A stretch of 64,000 nt of DNA from positions 62,001-126,000 of the forward strand of contig JAZAYU010000358.1 in assembly GCA_038501625.1 (NCBI GenBank), in the 5' to 3' direction. Below, one piece after another: positions 30,292 through 42,273 of this stretch. Below the pieces are notes generated by a model. That model was not told the origin of the DNA. It searched no databases and saw only the letters and a program-made list of their open reading frames with translations. The DNA comes from Corbicula japonica. Its lineage: Eukaryota; Mollusca; Bivalvia; Venerida; Cyrenidae. The translations under genes were made by a program, and so were the position numbers. The first letter of the stretch is position 1. Every line of letters begins with the position of its first letter.

Positions 30292-31549
30292 TAACCCATT
30301 CCTGGATAAATACGCATTTTTACGCATGTGCGACCAGTGTACAGTACACGCAGCGCGGATTTATTTTTTTCCGCTCATCCCCGCGATTTTTTTCATCGCG
30401 GACTGAGTAATTTTCGTCCCCCGCAATACGCGGACTTCCACTCGTCACCGTGATCGTGTAAATTCATCACGGTGATAAGCGGATGCCTCTAGGCAATCAT
30501 TTACCGCCGCGATGTCGCGGAGGATCCGCCGAGGTAAATCGCGCGAACGTGGTTGCATTTTTACGAACGACAAAGTAAAATAATTATTATTTACCGAACG
30601 CTATGGGTATGGTATTCCATCATTTAAAATATATCCTAATCTTTAATTTATCCCTTTTATCAGATTCCAGTAATTATTGCATCACACAAGCTAAAAATGA
30701 CACGCGCACACTATCAGGTAGATCAAACGTTTTTATAGTAAAGCCGAAATAAACACGGATGGTTGTTTCGAGGCGACGTCGTCTTTTGAAGTCAAACGTT
30801 TAAGATCAAACGTTTTTATAGCAAAGCCGAAATAAACACGGATGGATGTTTCGAGCCGACGACGTCTTTTGAAGTCGCGTTTGATGTTCGGCGGTATCGA
30901 TTTTTTTGCCTCCATACCAAATACACAGCATGGTCATGTTTTTTGTAAGGGATACATGCGGTTTTTATAAGTTAACGGCTGTTTTTCAAATTATGCGGTT
31001 TATAAATGTAATAATTAAAGATAAATGGAATAAAATGCGGATTTCGTAAGAACCGACATCACCATCAAGGTAATTATTTTAACTTATTTAAATCATGCAA
31101 ATTGGCTTTTACCAGTAACTGGGGTCCACAAGTCGATTGCGTTTTATTTAGTTACACGTTATATCAGATTGAGTACTTCAAGAAAAACGTGTATCGGTAA
31201 AATCACAGCGACCGTAATGTGTGAAAAACTCTGAAAGCCAGATGACATGTTTAAGATTCCCTTGGTAAAATCAGTGTCAACCTTAATTGGCAGCTTGGTC
31301 TCACCTGCCAAAGAGGGTATGTCACTTGACTAAGGTGTGAAAACTGAAAGCATGATGCCATGTTTGAGATTCTTATGGAATGTTCCGTCTGATCAGGATC
31401 TGCACTGGTCGCATTTTGGTCAGAAATAACCTAATGAATCAAAAAGCGAACAGTTAAGATCCTGATCAGATGGCACGGATGTGCCGGCTGATCTGGATCT
31501 AAACTGTTCGCCCTAGCAATAAAGGTGTGCCTATACAGGAATGGGTTAA
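30292..31549. mobile_element. piggyBac-like MITE split by a ~1-kb insert
   Basis: 5' part 30292-30345 stops at gcgaccagtgta; the 3' part resumes at about 31384 (ccgtctgatcagg) and ends aggaatggg-TTAA. About 20 bp of MITE is missing at the junction. Confidence 0.72.
30346..31383. mobile_element. Unclassified ~1-kb insert
   Basis: More GC- and CpG-rich than its surroundings (acgcagcgcgg...). It holds a ~80-bp tandem duplication (30720-30880; agccgaaataaacacggatg). I see no long ORF and no clear terminal repeats. Confidence 0.5.
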
Positions 31550-31842
31550 GACAAGAAAAACATTGTGAAGTCTTTGTGAATATGTGGCAGCTATGATATG
31601 TATTTTAAATTGTACATAGAGAGACCCCAGAAGTGGGGGAGAAATAAACTTCCTTAAAAATACTCATCATATTTGTGTAATTCATTCCATGATGTTCACC
31701 ATTAACATTATTTTGTGTAAGTGCAGTTACTATTAATTTTGTATTATTCATGAGGTACTATTGTGGATTTCTTTGACAAACCAATCCACAAAATTATAAC
31801 CTCAACAAATACTGAATTGAGTGTGATTTTAGAAAATAGAAA
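31550..31842. other. Intergenic, nothing recognised
   Basis: AT-rich. AATAAA at 31641-31646 could be a distant poly(A) signal. 32390-32984 and 35464-35843 are also featureless to my eye. Confidence 0.4.
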
Positions 31843-32190
31843 AGCACAAAGTTAAGAACCCATGAAAACAGCTGTACAGCGAAAATAACACAGAATTTTA
31901 TGCCCACAAATATAAAGGTATATACGGTATATTGTGTTTGTGAATAGTCAATTCCATCAAGGTCAGATTTTTGTTTTTAACCCTTTTACTCCATACATAT
32001 GACATACTGAATTGGCAAACAGTGTAAATTAATAACACATGAAAACAGCTGTTTAACGAAAACCACACAGAATTATGCCCACAAATATAACGGTATTCAC
32101 AGTATATTGTGAAAAGCAAATTCCATCAAGATCAGATTTTTGTTTTTAACCCTTTTATACCATACAGTTGATTTATATTGAATTGGCAAA
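31843..32190 (+). repeat. ~170-bp tandem duplication including a MITE 5' end
   Basis: Both halves share catgaaaacagctgt, tatgcccacaaatataa, tcagatttttgtttttaac and attggcaaacagtgta. Confidence 0.75.
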
Positions 32191-32389
32191 CAGTGTAGAT
32201 CTAGATCAGCTAGAACATCTGTGTTGTCTGATCAGTTATCTACACTGTCCACTTTTAGATTTATTAGGAAATTTCTGACCAAAAAAGCAAAAGGTGTAGA
32301 TCCAGATCAGATGGCAAGGATTTTACTATTGATCTGGATCTACACTGTTACCCATGAGGTTAAAGTTGTAACCATGAAGTAAAGGGTTA
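31979..32389. mobile_element. piggyBac-like MITE with duplicated 5' end
   Basis: The 5' terminus occurs at 31979 and again at 32147; the complete copy ends gaagtaaaggg-TTAA near 32389. Confidence 0.68.
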
Positions 32390-32984
32390 AATAAGTTGTA
32401 ATTAACTTTTATTGTATTCTGTATTTTTTTCTTGGTAAAGAACAAGTGTTTCATCAGCCATTCAAAAAAGCTGCAAGATAAGAAATTCTTTTTATAATTT
32501 CTGTGGTAATGAAAGTATTCATGCGTGTAAATACCAGTTTAAGGATTGAATCAATATTTGATGGTTTTCATTTGGGTATGAAAAACAGCTGGATTGTACA
32601 GCAGGCTTCACACACTGTAAACCGAATTGAATTCCATTTCCAAATGAAAATCATCAAATTCTAATTGAATCCTTAAAGAAAAAATTGCTCAAACATGGTA
32701 CAAGTTTAAATTAAGGCTCAGATATAAGGAAATCGTCTTTTAATTATTTTGTTTTTATTTATTAAATATTTATAGACATAATTAAGATCTCTATATACAA
32801 AATCAGAATTGTCTCACACATTTTAAACATTTTCCATGAAATAATGCAATGTATACCTGTAACACATGCTAAAAAATTCAATTTATATGCATCATGTGTT
32901 TTTAGCTAAACAAAATTTTTTATTCTTGGAAAACAAAGATTACATACCTCTGAGTTTTCAGTCCTTTATTGTTAAATGAAAAAA

Positions 32985-33327
32985 TATTAATATTTTACTC
33001 CATGGAATATGGCTGTAACCCGGCTATGGTTGAGTTGGACTGGGATGCGAGGGGTCCCAGGTTTAATCCTTGGTTTAGGCGTGGATTTTTCAGAACCCTT
33101 GTTACATGGCTTTTAATCTATGGATGAAAGTATAGATCCAGATCAGTCTGTAGATCCATGCTTTCTGATGAGTATCTACTTTTCGCTGTTATTCTTTGAT
33201 TATTCCTGACCATGAAGCAGCCAGAGAGTAGAACCAGATCAGACAGCACAATTATGCCGGCTGATCTGGATCTACACTGGTTGAATATGTGAAAAAAAAC
33301 CATGTTTATGGAGTAGAGGGTCAAATG
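32985..33327. mobile_element. piggyBac-like MITE interrupted by a tRNA-like segment
   Basis: Left ttttactccatgg, right tatggagtagagggtc. The insert at 33018-33117 has tRNA-like A and B boxes (ggttgagttgg; caggtttaatcc), probably a SINE remnant. Confidence 0.55.
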
Positions 33328-33416
33328 AATTCTCTTTCTTTAAGGACATGAAATTAAAGGATTTGATAAGTTGTCAGTTTCAAAGCCTCGGTTTTCCCTT
33401 TGTAAAGATCAAATGT

Positions 33417-33652
33417 TAATCATTTCCTCCATATATATGCATTTTTACGCATGTGCGACCAGTGTAGATCCAGATCAGCCAGCACATCTGTGCCGTCTGG
33501 TCAGGATCTGCACTGGTCGCATTTTGGTTAGAAATAACCTAATGAATCAAAAAGCAAACAGTGCAGATCCTGATCAGACAGCACAGATGTACCGGCTGAT
33601 CTGGATCTACACTGTTCGCCCATGCCTTATTGTATATGGAGGAAAGGGTTTA
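33417..33652. mobile_element. piggyBac-like MITE copy, well preserved
   Basis: tttcctccatatatatgc at the left and tatggaggaaaggg at the right, both modules full length. Confidence 0.8.
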
Positions 33653-33726
33653 CAACAGTACCTTTTGGTAAAATCACGCATACAACTCAGACTACAATGG
33701 AATCACAGGACACAGCTGTTAAAGAT

Positions 33727-33856
33727 TATAAAACAGAGATTGTAAACCAGTCTCAAACATCAAGAATCTGATTGGCTGAATGGCGACTGGTCGCCATTTC
33801 AGCCAATCATATGCTTGAGATTTGAGACTGGTTTCCATGCTCAGTTTTTTAACCTC
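33727..33856. repeat. Fold-back repeat (GACTGGTTTCC family)
   Basis: Inverted arms around tggcgactggtcgcca. Confidence 0.7.
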
Positions 33857-34026
33857 GGGCACAGCAGCTGTTGAAGACCTTTTGTTCATGAGTTTATTTT
33901 ACACGATATGTTGACAGTTGATATCGCCGTTTTCTAAGCAATAATTGTTACAGTTTACATATAGGTGAGAGTTTTCTACAAAAGAAGACATAAATCATAA
34001 CCCTATACTTCATAAATATGCTTTTT

Positions 34027-34880
34027 AACCAGCGAAGCTGGTTTTACTAATCACAATTCTGAAATCGGTATCAAACCAACTGGCAAACGGCGATTTACGC
34101 ATTTCAGAGAAATCAGAGTAAGTAAAGTAGTCCCCAAGTTTCCTGTTACGTGTTAAAGTTGGTATTAACTACGTCATGTTGATAGGATAAAACCGGTGCG
34201 GTGCATCAATGGTCAAATTCATCTAACAGTTTGATTAAATGTAAAATCGGTGCGGTTCATATTTCTAGGACTTGATCGGTGCGGTGCAACAATGGTCAAA
34301 CATTGTCCGTGTCCGCGATTTTTCACAATGAAGGAAACAATTATATATTTCTTATTTCAAAAAACTGCATAAACTTTCCCATCGATGGGGTCTCACTTTT
34401 TATATCATTTTTCGTGTTCATTATGTCTTTGGGATGTCAGTACACAGATTTCACTATTATAATTTTTTGCTTAAAACCCTTTAGTCAATATATACGCCTT
34501 TCATCAAATAGGTTACCAGTTCAGGTCCCGATCAGCTGGCACAATAGTGCCATCTGATCTGGATCTAAAATTTGTGATTACTGGTCAGAAAAAAATGATC
34601 ATAAAAGCGAACAGTTCAAATCCTAATCAGATCGCACAGATGTGCCAGCTGATATGGATCTAAACTGTTCGCACAAGCTATGAAGGTATATCTATGGAGT
34701 AAAGGGTTAACAGAAGCCTTCATCCAGATAAAACATGGAAACCCTTATTTCCACTATCATTTAGACAAGAGGAAGTTCTTTGCGAGTGAACCAAGTTTTT
34801 TTGCTTTTTCGTAAATGGATACATGTATGAGAATCATGGCACTGGTTATTCTCAATAAGCAAAATCGCTTCGCTGGTTTT
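34027..34880. mobile_element. Element with AACCAGCGAAGCTGGTT terminal hairpin
   Basis: The left end is the perfect hairpin AACCAGC-GAA-GCTGGTT; the right end cgcttcgctggttt matches part of it. Contains the MITE 34473-34710 and is itself inside the split MITE. Confidence 0.55.
34473..34710. mobile_element. piggyBac-like MITE, innermost of a triple nest
   Basis: Left aaaaccctttagtcaatata, right tatggagtaaaggg-TTAA. Confidence 0.75.
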
Positions 34881-35255
34881 GTGTACTTTCAGTACTTTGA
34901 TTAACAAGTGTGCAGCCAGTGTAGATCCAGATCAGCCAGCACTTCTGTGCCATCTAATCTGGATTTACACTGGTCGAATCTTGGTCAGAATCAACCTAAT
35001 GAATCTAAATGCAAACAATGTAGATCCTGATCAGATGGCACATATGTGCTAGCTGATCTGGATCTACACTGTTTCTCCCAATAATAAAGGCGTATCAATG
35101 GAGGAAAGGTATCAAATGGGAACTTAGCATCTTTGCTCAGAATTTGTATAAGGAATGGTAAATGATTGTTATTTAATTTGGAATACATTAATGATGTATG
35201 TCTAAAATAAAAATCCCATATTTGAATAGGAAATTACCGGTAAACATAATTCCAG

Positions 35256-35463
35256 TTAACCCATTACTCCATGGGATGTGGCATATATTCTATGGGCAAC
35301 CAGTATAGATCCAGATCAGCCAGTACATCTGTGGTATCTTATCTGGATCTACACTGGTCAGAATCAATGTAGATCCGGATAAGATGGCTCAGATGTGCTG
35401 TCTGATCTGGATCTACACTGGTTGCCCATGTGATAAATGGCATATCAATGAAGAAAAGAGTTA
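35256..35463. mobile_element. piggyBac-like MITE, subfamily with ATGGGATGTGGC
   Basis: TTAA-cccattactccatggg at the left and gaagaaaagag-TTAA at the right. Confidence 0.68.
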
Positions 35464-35843
35464 AAATATTGTTTGAATCCTTGAACCTATGTTTTTTTTG
35501 GTATATATTTGAAATGGACATTTTAAGAATCTAAGCATACATTAATGGCAGCTAGTTAAGGTGCTGCCATTTTCTAGAGAGCAAAAATAGGCATTTTTGG
35601 ATTATGACTTGCAAATAAAAATACATGTACTTTCTAACATTTAAAAAATCATTTTGGTTTTATTCAAACTTCATCATTTAATTTCATATAACAATTTCTA
35701 AAGCTTAACCTCCAGTTAGAATTTATTCTTGGCATGAATACTTAAATATTAACAAATCACCCATGTTACTTAAAAGGCAAAATAATTATGGTATTGTGCA
35801 GAAAAGATGAAAAGTGCTGGTAAGGCCAGAGAAAATAAATTAT

Positions 35844-36046
35844 TAGATTCTCATCCGGATTTTGGGGAAAAAAGGGCGAGTGGGCATTTTTTAATTTTTA
35901 TTTTCCATTAACGAAATACCTTAAGAAGGTATTTCGGGATGGTCTAAAACCCGTTCTGTCCAGAACAGAATATGTTTCGATTTTTTTACCAATAACTTTT
36001 TTTGGGGCGGGTGGTTTTGGACAGGGGCGGGCGGGGATGAGAATCT
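35844..36046. mobile_element. ~200-bp MITE with AGATTCTCATCC termini
   Basis: agattctcatccgg at the left and gggatgagaatct at the right; internal palindromes ataccttaagaaggtat and ttctgtccagaa. Confidence 0.65.
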
Positions 36047-36379
36047 AAAATATTTTTTTCTATTGCCTAACCAAGAAATTTGTCAAAAGAAACATGCTGT
36101 GTACCTATATATACAATGTATAGGTAATATAGTTTTTGGCTATTTGGTCCATTTTGGCTATAGGCTCTACACTATTCAATCTACAATGAGGTAGAAAGGA
36201 ATCCATCAGGCCACTTAATAATTCCAAAATGAGCATCACCCAATTGTAGGCCCCTATGTAGTTGAAATGCTATAATTTTTAAGGTATGCATAAGTCAGGA
36301 ATAACTGGTTTGGTTGATTTTCCTAGATGTAAAACTATTCTTTGAAATATAAAAGAGTTGGTTTTGTTGACAGATTTTT

Positions 36380-36620
36380 GTAACGCCCTTTCAAAGAAAA
36401 GGGTATGCTTGGTCCATCCATCCATAAAAAAACCTTAGCATTTTCTTGCGGTTTCTTAATGTTTTTATGAAGCTTATAATTTGTATTTCATATACATGTA
36501 ACAACAGGGTCGTGATGAGCCCAAAATCTTCAAGCCGGTTCCACATTCAACAGGGTTATGCCCATGGCTTAAATCTGATAGTTCAACAGTATCAACTTTT
36601 AATTCAGTATTACATTATTT
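36380..36620 (+). mobile_element. Fragment of a hairpin/GTCC-type element
   Basis: Starts cgccctttcaaagaaaaggg (hairpin), then ccatccatcc; it includes gggtcgtgatgagcccaaaa. A similar fragment seems present near 5030-5230. No clear 3' end. Confidence 0.4.
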
Positions 36621-36625
36621 TACAC

Positions 36626-36872
36626 CTTTATCCCTTTACTACATAGATACACCTAAATTGCTTGGGGGAACAGTGAAGATCCAGATCAGCCGGAACATCC
36701 GTGCCATCTGATCAGGATCTGCATTGTTCTCTTTTTTTATTTATATGGTTATTTCTGACCAGTAAAGCGAATAGTGCAGATCCTGTTAAGATGGCACTGC
36801 TCTGCCGGCTGATCTGGATCTACAATTGTTTCATGTGCGTTAAAACGCTTAGATATATGTAGTAAAGGGTTA
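36626..36872. mobile_element. piggyBac-like MITE copy
   Basis: tatccctttactacataga at the left and gtagtaaaggg-TTAA at the right. Confidence 0.75.
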
Positions 36873-37376
36873 ATGTAGATATGCACCGTCAGCATTTCAA
36901 AAAGCTGTAATTCAACGCCAATCGAATATTGGTGTAAGTTTCACTGTCGTATACGTCTGCACACTGGGTTAACAACTGGTTGTAAGAAACAAAAAACGAA
37001 AAATACAAAACAAAATACACTATTCTTCACTAAACATATTTATGTAATGAGGTATGATATTTTTCTCTTCTTCACTTATGTTAACATATGAACTGTAGTA
37101 TAATTTCATTCGGTGGGGAGGAATTTGTCGCTGACGTCGCAAATGACATTATTGCTCAAAAAAATTATATTTTTGCGCTGGTGTAAATCTGCAATTTTGT
37201 CCGAAATTAATCAAATTATAAACCAATGCTGTCTTTATGGACTCTTTTATTTGACTGTGTGGTGAGACTGTGCCTGATAAATATATTTCACTTTTTTGTA
37301 GTTCTAATAAGGAATTATATTACTTGGTGAAGTTTCGCTGAAATTCGAATTTGCGCATTTGCCAAAACACGAAATA

Positions 37377-37556
37377 CAGTCAAACCTGGCTTCAAGGACC
37401 ACTCACGGGAAAACCCCAAAAGTGATCTTTGAAGGAAGGTGGTTTTTGTTCACATGTGAATTTGTTCTGTAAATCACTCAGGGGGACATAATAAGTTGGG
37501 TTTTATCCACAGGTGGTCTTTTTTACACGTGGTCTTTAGCACAGGTTAGACTGTAT
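37377..37556. mobile_element. Tigger/pogo-like MITE
   Basis: tacagtcaaacctggcttca at the left and agcacaggttagactgta at the right. Confidence 0.6.
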
Positions 37557-37624
37557 GCCAAATTAAACCCGCGCAGAATGAAGAGATACTACAGTTCTTG
37601 GTCCTGATATTCAAATTCACAGAT

Positions 37625-37860
37625 TTAAGATCCATTAGTTAAGTATCCTTTAGTATAGTTTTCATTCATTTCAGCAGACGAAGTCAACCAACACTTTATA
37701 GGAAATACGTAGAAAAGCGCCGCCCCTATGCTGAATATGAGACCGCCCCAAGCGAAACCGTACGCCCAGTCAAAGTCCCACTTGCGTACAGCCTCCACTA
37801 CAGTGATATCATGTCCAAACTTCACTGGGAATATCACTACAACCATAAACTCTAAGAATG
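37625..37860 (-). CDS. TMEM47/PERP-like exon 4 (TM3-TM4, C-terminus, stop)
   Basis: Acceptor ttatttcag. Completes TM3 (FLEFMVVVIFPVKFG), then loop 2 and TM4 (GFAWGGLIFSIGAALFYVF). The tail ends YTKGYLTNGS before the stop at 37625-37627; it has no obvious claudin-type PDZ ligand (terminal YV). Confidence 0.92.
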
Positions 37861-40800
37861 CTGAAATAAAAAAATCTCATTAATAATGGGTTTTCCTATG
37901 GTATGGGATTGTGTGAAAAATGGGCAGTTTTAATAATTTCATAAACCCTGATTCATTTAATCTTTATTTGTTAATGTCATTTGATTTATAGACATCCTTT
38001 ACTGAGGCAATAACTAATAATTTTTTTTTGTGTTGCTAAGAATACTTTTGCTGGAAATAATATGAAATGCAAATGTATAACAAGCTATGCGAGACAAGAT
38101 AAAATAGTACCGACAACTCCGAGGAAGCCGGCCGCCAGCTTGTAGAATACATTAGTCTTAGTTCCTGAATCTCGCATGCCTAGAACACAACAGACTGTGC
38201 CAGCAATTGACAAGATCAGCGACATTATGCTGAACACCAGACAAACTGTGATCCAGTCTGAAAATATAATAAAGCGACATTTAAAAACATAAACAACAAA
38301 GAAAATTGTAACATTTATACAAAATGTTGTGTATTTAGCTGCAATTGTTCTTATGGAGTCGTGCGTTTAAATGTCGTAGAGACCTATTACGGTATGGGAC
38401 CGGATACCGGATTTAACCGCGTTGTTTTAGTCAAAACATTTTTTTTTAAATTTACACTTGTACCAGAGTAAGAAAAAAATGATTTCTCAGCTCATATGCT
38501 TATACTTATTATTTTTTCTAATTATTAAAATCTGTTATAATTGCAAATGGGGGTGGATCCCAAAAGTGTTCAGTTTGGTTTGCTCAAACCACCTTTTTGA
38601 GCCGCAATATTTAATTTGAATGGGATTTTGGCCAGAAAATTGAAAATTATCATGTAACTACCATAAGACTGTCCTAAAACAAACCCCTTTTAAAAAATCT
38701 TACATCCGACCCTGATGTCAACCGTACATTTCCTTTACTTAAATTGAGGACTCAAATTCCAGCTGGTGGTTATTTTCAAGGCACAAAATCAAGACCATAC
38801 CTTCTTGTATGCATACATTAAAGCCATCCTCGAGCTTATTGCACGTTTTCCATAGACCCCAGGTCCAAGTTTCTCCCTCAAAGTACAGAAACCTGACAAC
38901 CACCCAGCTGTCACCGGCTATGGAGATCAGCAACCATACCACTGCTATCAGGTTCAGCACCAACGCTATAATCTGAAACAATAACATGAATATAGTGAAA
39001 CCTCTCTATTAAGGACACCTCTAGGACTGGACAGACGTGGTCTTAATAGTGGGTTGGTCTTAAATCAGGGGTAGAAATCAGTGCAAAACTTTTCTAGACA
39101 TTAAAATTGGGCTCTTGTTATCGAGACGGTCCATATTTTTAGGTCGTCTTTATGAGGGGTTTTACTCTACTGTGTTATCATTTATCGCGGGAATCAAATT
39201 TCGCGCATGATAAGACAAACATGACAATCTCGCGCTGACGTAAACTCACGCATGGTACATGAAAAATATCAAAAGTAGAGAGAAAAAATTAATACAAGTG
39301 CACTTTGTAATGTTACAGTGTGCATTAGGTTAATTTACTTAGGAATGACATAATTAACCATAAACTGTTCAAAATGTTAACATAAACAATAAGATTTACA
39401 GCCTACAAAAGTGGCTCTTATTAAATATAAATTAAATTTGAGAAGTATAGCTTTGTATAAGCTTGTAACTATTTCAGCTCTAAATACTCATTGTTTACTG
39501 TCCATTTATAGCCTTGAGATTTTAATCAAGCTGGTCGAGACTTTAGCCACTGCAGTCAAGTAATTGCTTTGGCATTAAGGAATGCTAGACGAATTTGTCG
39601 ATGATTAAGCAAATAACTTGATTGTTGTCAATCTGAAGGCACATCTATGACGTTCTTGTCTGATCAATAAAGAACAGGGCGACACTCGCTCCCTTGTGAT
39701 ACAGATTTGCAACTGTCATGGCTTTACGTTGTGCCGTTTTATGTATTAGGTTAAAGGGTTTATCTAAACTTAAGACAAGCTTTACAATATTATATTAAAC
39801 ACCAGTGTGGCCAAATGATAATAACATTTTTTCATGATCGAAAAAAAAAATGAGTACGAACGTAAGATGGTTTCCTTTTTCTTCTTAATATACGCACAGA
39901 CCTATATGTAATATATTGGTCTTCGATAATACGTATCTAAGCAAAAAATATGACCATAATGACAGTAGAAATGTAGCTGATTCTATTTTACAAAACCTGT
40001 TGATATACTACATTGCATAATATTATGATCATAAATTGAGATTGAAAAAGTCTAAAATCTCTAGCGTTGTACCAATCAGCAGCCTGGGATCTGAGACCGG
40101 TCTCCGGTCTCAGTTTTTATTGAGGGTTCTAGCCTATCAACTGCCGGAGAGTTGGGACTTGTCTCTGGTCTCAGTTTTATCTTGTGAGTTCTAGACATTT
40201 GAAGCGTGTGCATATCACTGAATTTAACATAAATATTTTACGCAGTCAAGTCGCTTAAAATTAAATTGATCAATGGCTTTCTTTGAGATTTAAGACTGGC
40301 TCCAAGGTTATAAAACTGAGCATGGAAACCAGTCTCAAATCTCAAGCATCTGATTGGCTGAAATGGCGATCAGTCGCCATTTCAGCCAATCAGATGCTTG
40401 AGATTTGAGACTGGTTTCCAATCTCAGCTTTATAACCTTCAGCCCTGGTCTCGACAAAGTTTTATAAACTTGAGGCCGGTACGTGCGTGTCAACAGTTGT
40501 CTGCAGGTCACATGATCCCTTTGGTTCAACTGAAATTCAATACTTCTTGTTCTAAGCTCAAAGCTAGACATTTGCGGGGGCCGAAAAACGAACGAACCCA
40601 CGACTTCTGGTTTGCTAGTCCGAAGCTAGACTTAACCGGCGGAGGAACTGTAACTGAAAAAGTCGTCACGGACGACGAATCATGCTAATACGACTGTATA
40701 AACAATTCCCGTTTTCAACTAAAAAACAAAAGCACAAATGAAATTCATGCATCCAGATGACGGATCAATAGATAACTATTTATGTTTTATATATGTAGAT

Positions 40801-40862
40801 TTATCATTGTCAATACAACAGCCTACCTTAACCGGAGCTATTTTCCGCACATTTTCACCCAT
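37625..40862 (-). CDS. TMEM47/PERP-like four-transmembrane protein (spliced, 4 exons)
   Basis: PMP22/claudin-superfamily protein, most like TMEM47 and PERP, which sit at cell junctions or the plasma membrane. Exons on the minus strand: 40862-40827, 38972-38801, 38257-38111, 37860-37625; phases 0, 1 and 1 agree and total 196 aa (human TMEM47 is 181). Exon 1 encodes MGENVRKIAPVK, like the VR..TPLK start of TMEM47. Exon 2 gives TM1, then TWTWGLWKTC and a second Cys, the W-GLW-C-C signature of the first extracellular loop. Exon 3 gives TM2 and the start of TM3. Exon 4 has FPVKFG, then WDFDWAYGFAWGGLIFSIGA, matching TMEM47 YPIKF and FNWGYGLAWGATIFSFGGA (TM4). TMEM47 versus PERP orthology cannot be settled by eye. 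Confidence 0.9.
38111..38257 (-). CDS. TMEM47/PERP-like exon 3 (TM2, start of TM3)
   Basis: Acceptor atattttcag, donor gtacta, phase 1 to 1, 49 codons. Starts WITVCLVFSIMSLILSIAG (TM2), then TKTNVFYKLAAGFLGVV. Confidence 0.92.
38801..38972 (-). CDS. TMEM47/PERP-like exon 2 (TM1 and extracellular loop 1)
   Basis: Acceptor attgtttcag, donor gtatgg. Hydrophobic TM1 (IIALVLNLIAVVWLLISIAG), then the W-GLW-C...C loop signature. The ATG just upstream (38985-38987) lies in the intron polypyrimidine tract, so it is not the start. Confidence 0.92.
38993..39173. mobile_element. Tigger/pogo-like MITE in TMEM47-like intron 1
   Basis: gtgaaacctctctattaagg at the left and gaggggttttactcta at the right. 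Confidence 0.6.
40304..40437. repeat. Near-perfect 130-bp palindrome (GACTGGTTTCC family)
   Basis: Arms of about 63 bp (aaccagtctcaaatctcaag ... cttgagatttgagactggtt) meet at tggcgatcagtcgcca. A related diverged copy lies at 40085-40195. Confidence 0.85.
40827..40862 (-). CDS. TMEM47/PERP-like exon 1 (start codon)
   Basis: A 36-nt coding part, MGENVRKIAPVK, donor AAG|gtaggc, phase 0. It joins in frame to exon 2, and the short basic cytoplasmic N-terminus ending just before TM1 fits the family. It was found by matching phase and homology, so it is a little less certain than the others. Confidence 0.8.
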
Positions 40863-42273
40863 TATATCCTTTTTTGGAACAAAACACGTTCACTACATTT
40901 TTCTGCATTCTTGCTGTCTGTCATATTCTTTTTTGCAAAGTCAAACTGTAAGTCTCTACAAAATCCAGATGACCGATCTAAAATCGATAGCTCTCAAGGC
41001 AGTTGTGTTTGTCTGCAAATTGGCAGCGGTGCTACCAAGAATAAATGTGAAGTATCGCATTGACTTCAGCTATGCGAACAACGTTGTATTGGTATTCGCG
41101 ACAAGTGGCAACATTGGAAAATTGAGCACTGTTCAATTAATTTTGGTAGTTTCTTCAATTCTTTCACGGAAATTATGCGCTCACGTGTCAGACGCCTTAA
41201 GATGCTTTCTTTCACACGTGCCGTTAACTGCAAAAATCTAGAAATCGAAGTTAAGGCGGTTATTAGCCCATAATTAACACATTACTTTTGGCGGAAGACT
41301 TCCAACATTATAACTCGAGGTATATCTGTTCCAGAAAAGAAATGTTGTCTGCATGCCCCGGTAGAGCGTGACACTTGTCACAGAATTAGGAGCGCACATG
41401 GTCTGGTCCTTTTCAATTTAGTGTTTTCTCTCTTTTTTTTTTCTATCAACAAAAATGCATAATGTCATAATTACTGGGATTTAAAGAAGCTTGTGGAATC
41501 GAGTCATTAGTACTAATAGTAATAAAACTAATGCGAATAAAACCAGTTCTACAGTAATTACGATACGGCTTCCGACTATCACAATAAAAAGGCGATGGAT
41601 TCATTCAAATGTAGACCCTTAAATATAGACGGTCTCATATACCGTTGGAAACAAAACATGTTCTCTCTCAAAAACCCATGTGTACTATATTTGTCTTAGT
41701 ATAATAAAATTTTTGTGATCACTGTTTTGAAACTGTGGAGCACCTTTTTTTATTTTCACTTTTTTGCCGAACTGGGTCTACTTAAAAACGTATTACCTCC
41801 CTTTCCAACTGACTAGTAAAATGAGATAAAAAGAAAACGTTTATTTGTGCAATATTGATTTTATTTTACTCGTGGATACCAAGTACTGATATTTTTACTC
41901 GTGGAGCTACGTCAATCGTGAAAATGTCAGTTACGCGATTTATGAAAATATCAGTTACGCGATTTATGACAATATCAGTTTTGAAATAAAGAAACAAATA
42001 ACCTCTGTATTAAATATTACAGAGATTGAAAGATTGAATGACCCTGATGTCACCCTGTAAGTAATAGTGAAAACCAGTATATTGTGCATTTAGTACTGTT
42101 GAATCTGTAGCTTACAAGTAAACAGAATTTGTAATACAGCATAGTACAATTCTTGTACAATTGATTTTATTTGCCGCTCGTTAACACGGACAAATACGGC
42201 ACAACATGGTAGTTAGAGTTTCAGCTATTAATGTTATCGTAGTATTTAAAATTTCTGACGCATGTTTACGTAG
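40863..42273. other. 5' flank of the TMEM47-like gene, shared with the PTB gene 5' side
   Basis: Probably holds the TMEM47-like promoter and 5' UTR. I see no TATA box that I would defend. The 167-codon plus-strand frame at 40738-41241 is antisense to exon 1 and looks non-coding. Confidence 0.4.

Larger units (their letters stand above)
34001..35113. mobile_element. piggyBac-like MITE split by an 880-bp element
   Basis: 5' end ccctatacttcataaatatg at 34001-34026; the body resumes at about 34910 (gtgcagccagtgtagatcc) and ends atggaggaaagg. Confidence 0.62.

Noticed and set aside
38985..38987. ATG at 38987 as the TMEM47-like start
   Set aside because: It lies within the acceptor tract (ttattgtttcag), and an upstream exon gives the conserved N-terminus.
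40738..41241. 167-codon plus-strand open frame
   Set aside because: It is antisense to the TMEM47-like first exon and shows no recognisable domain.
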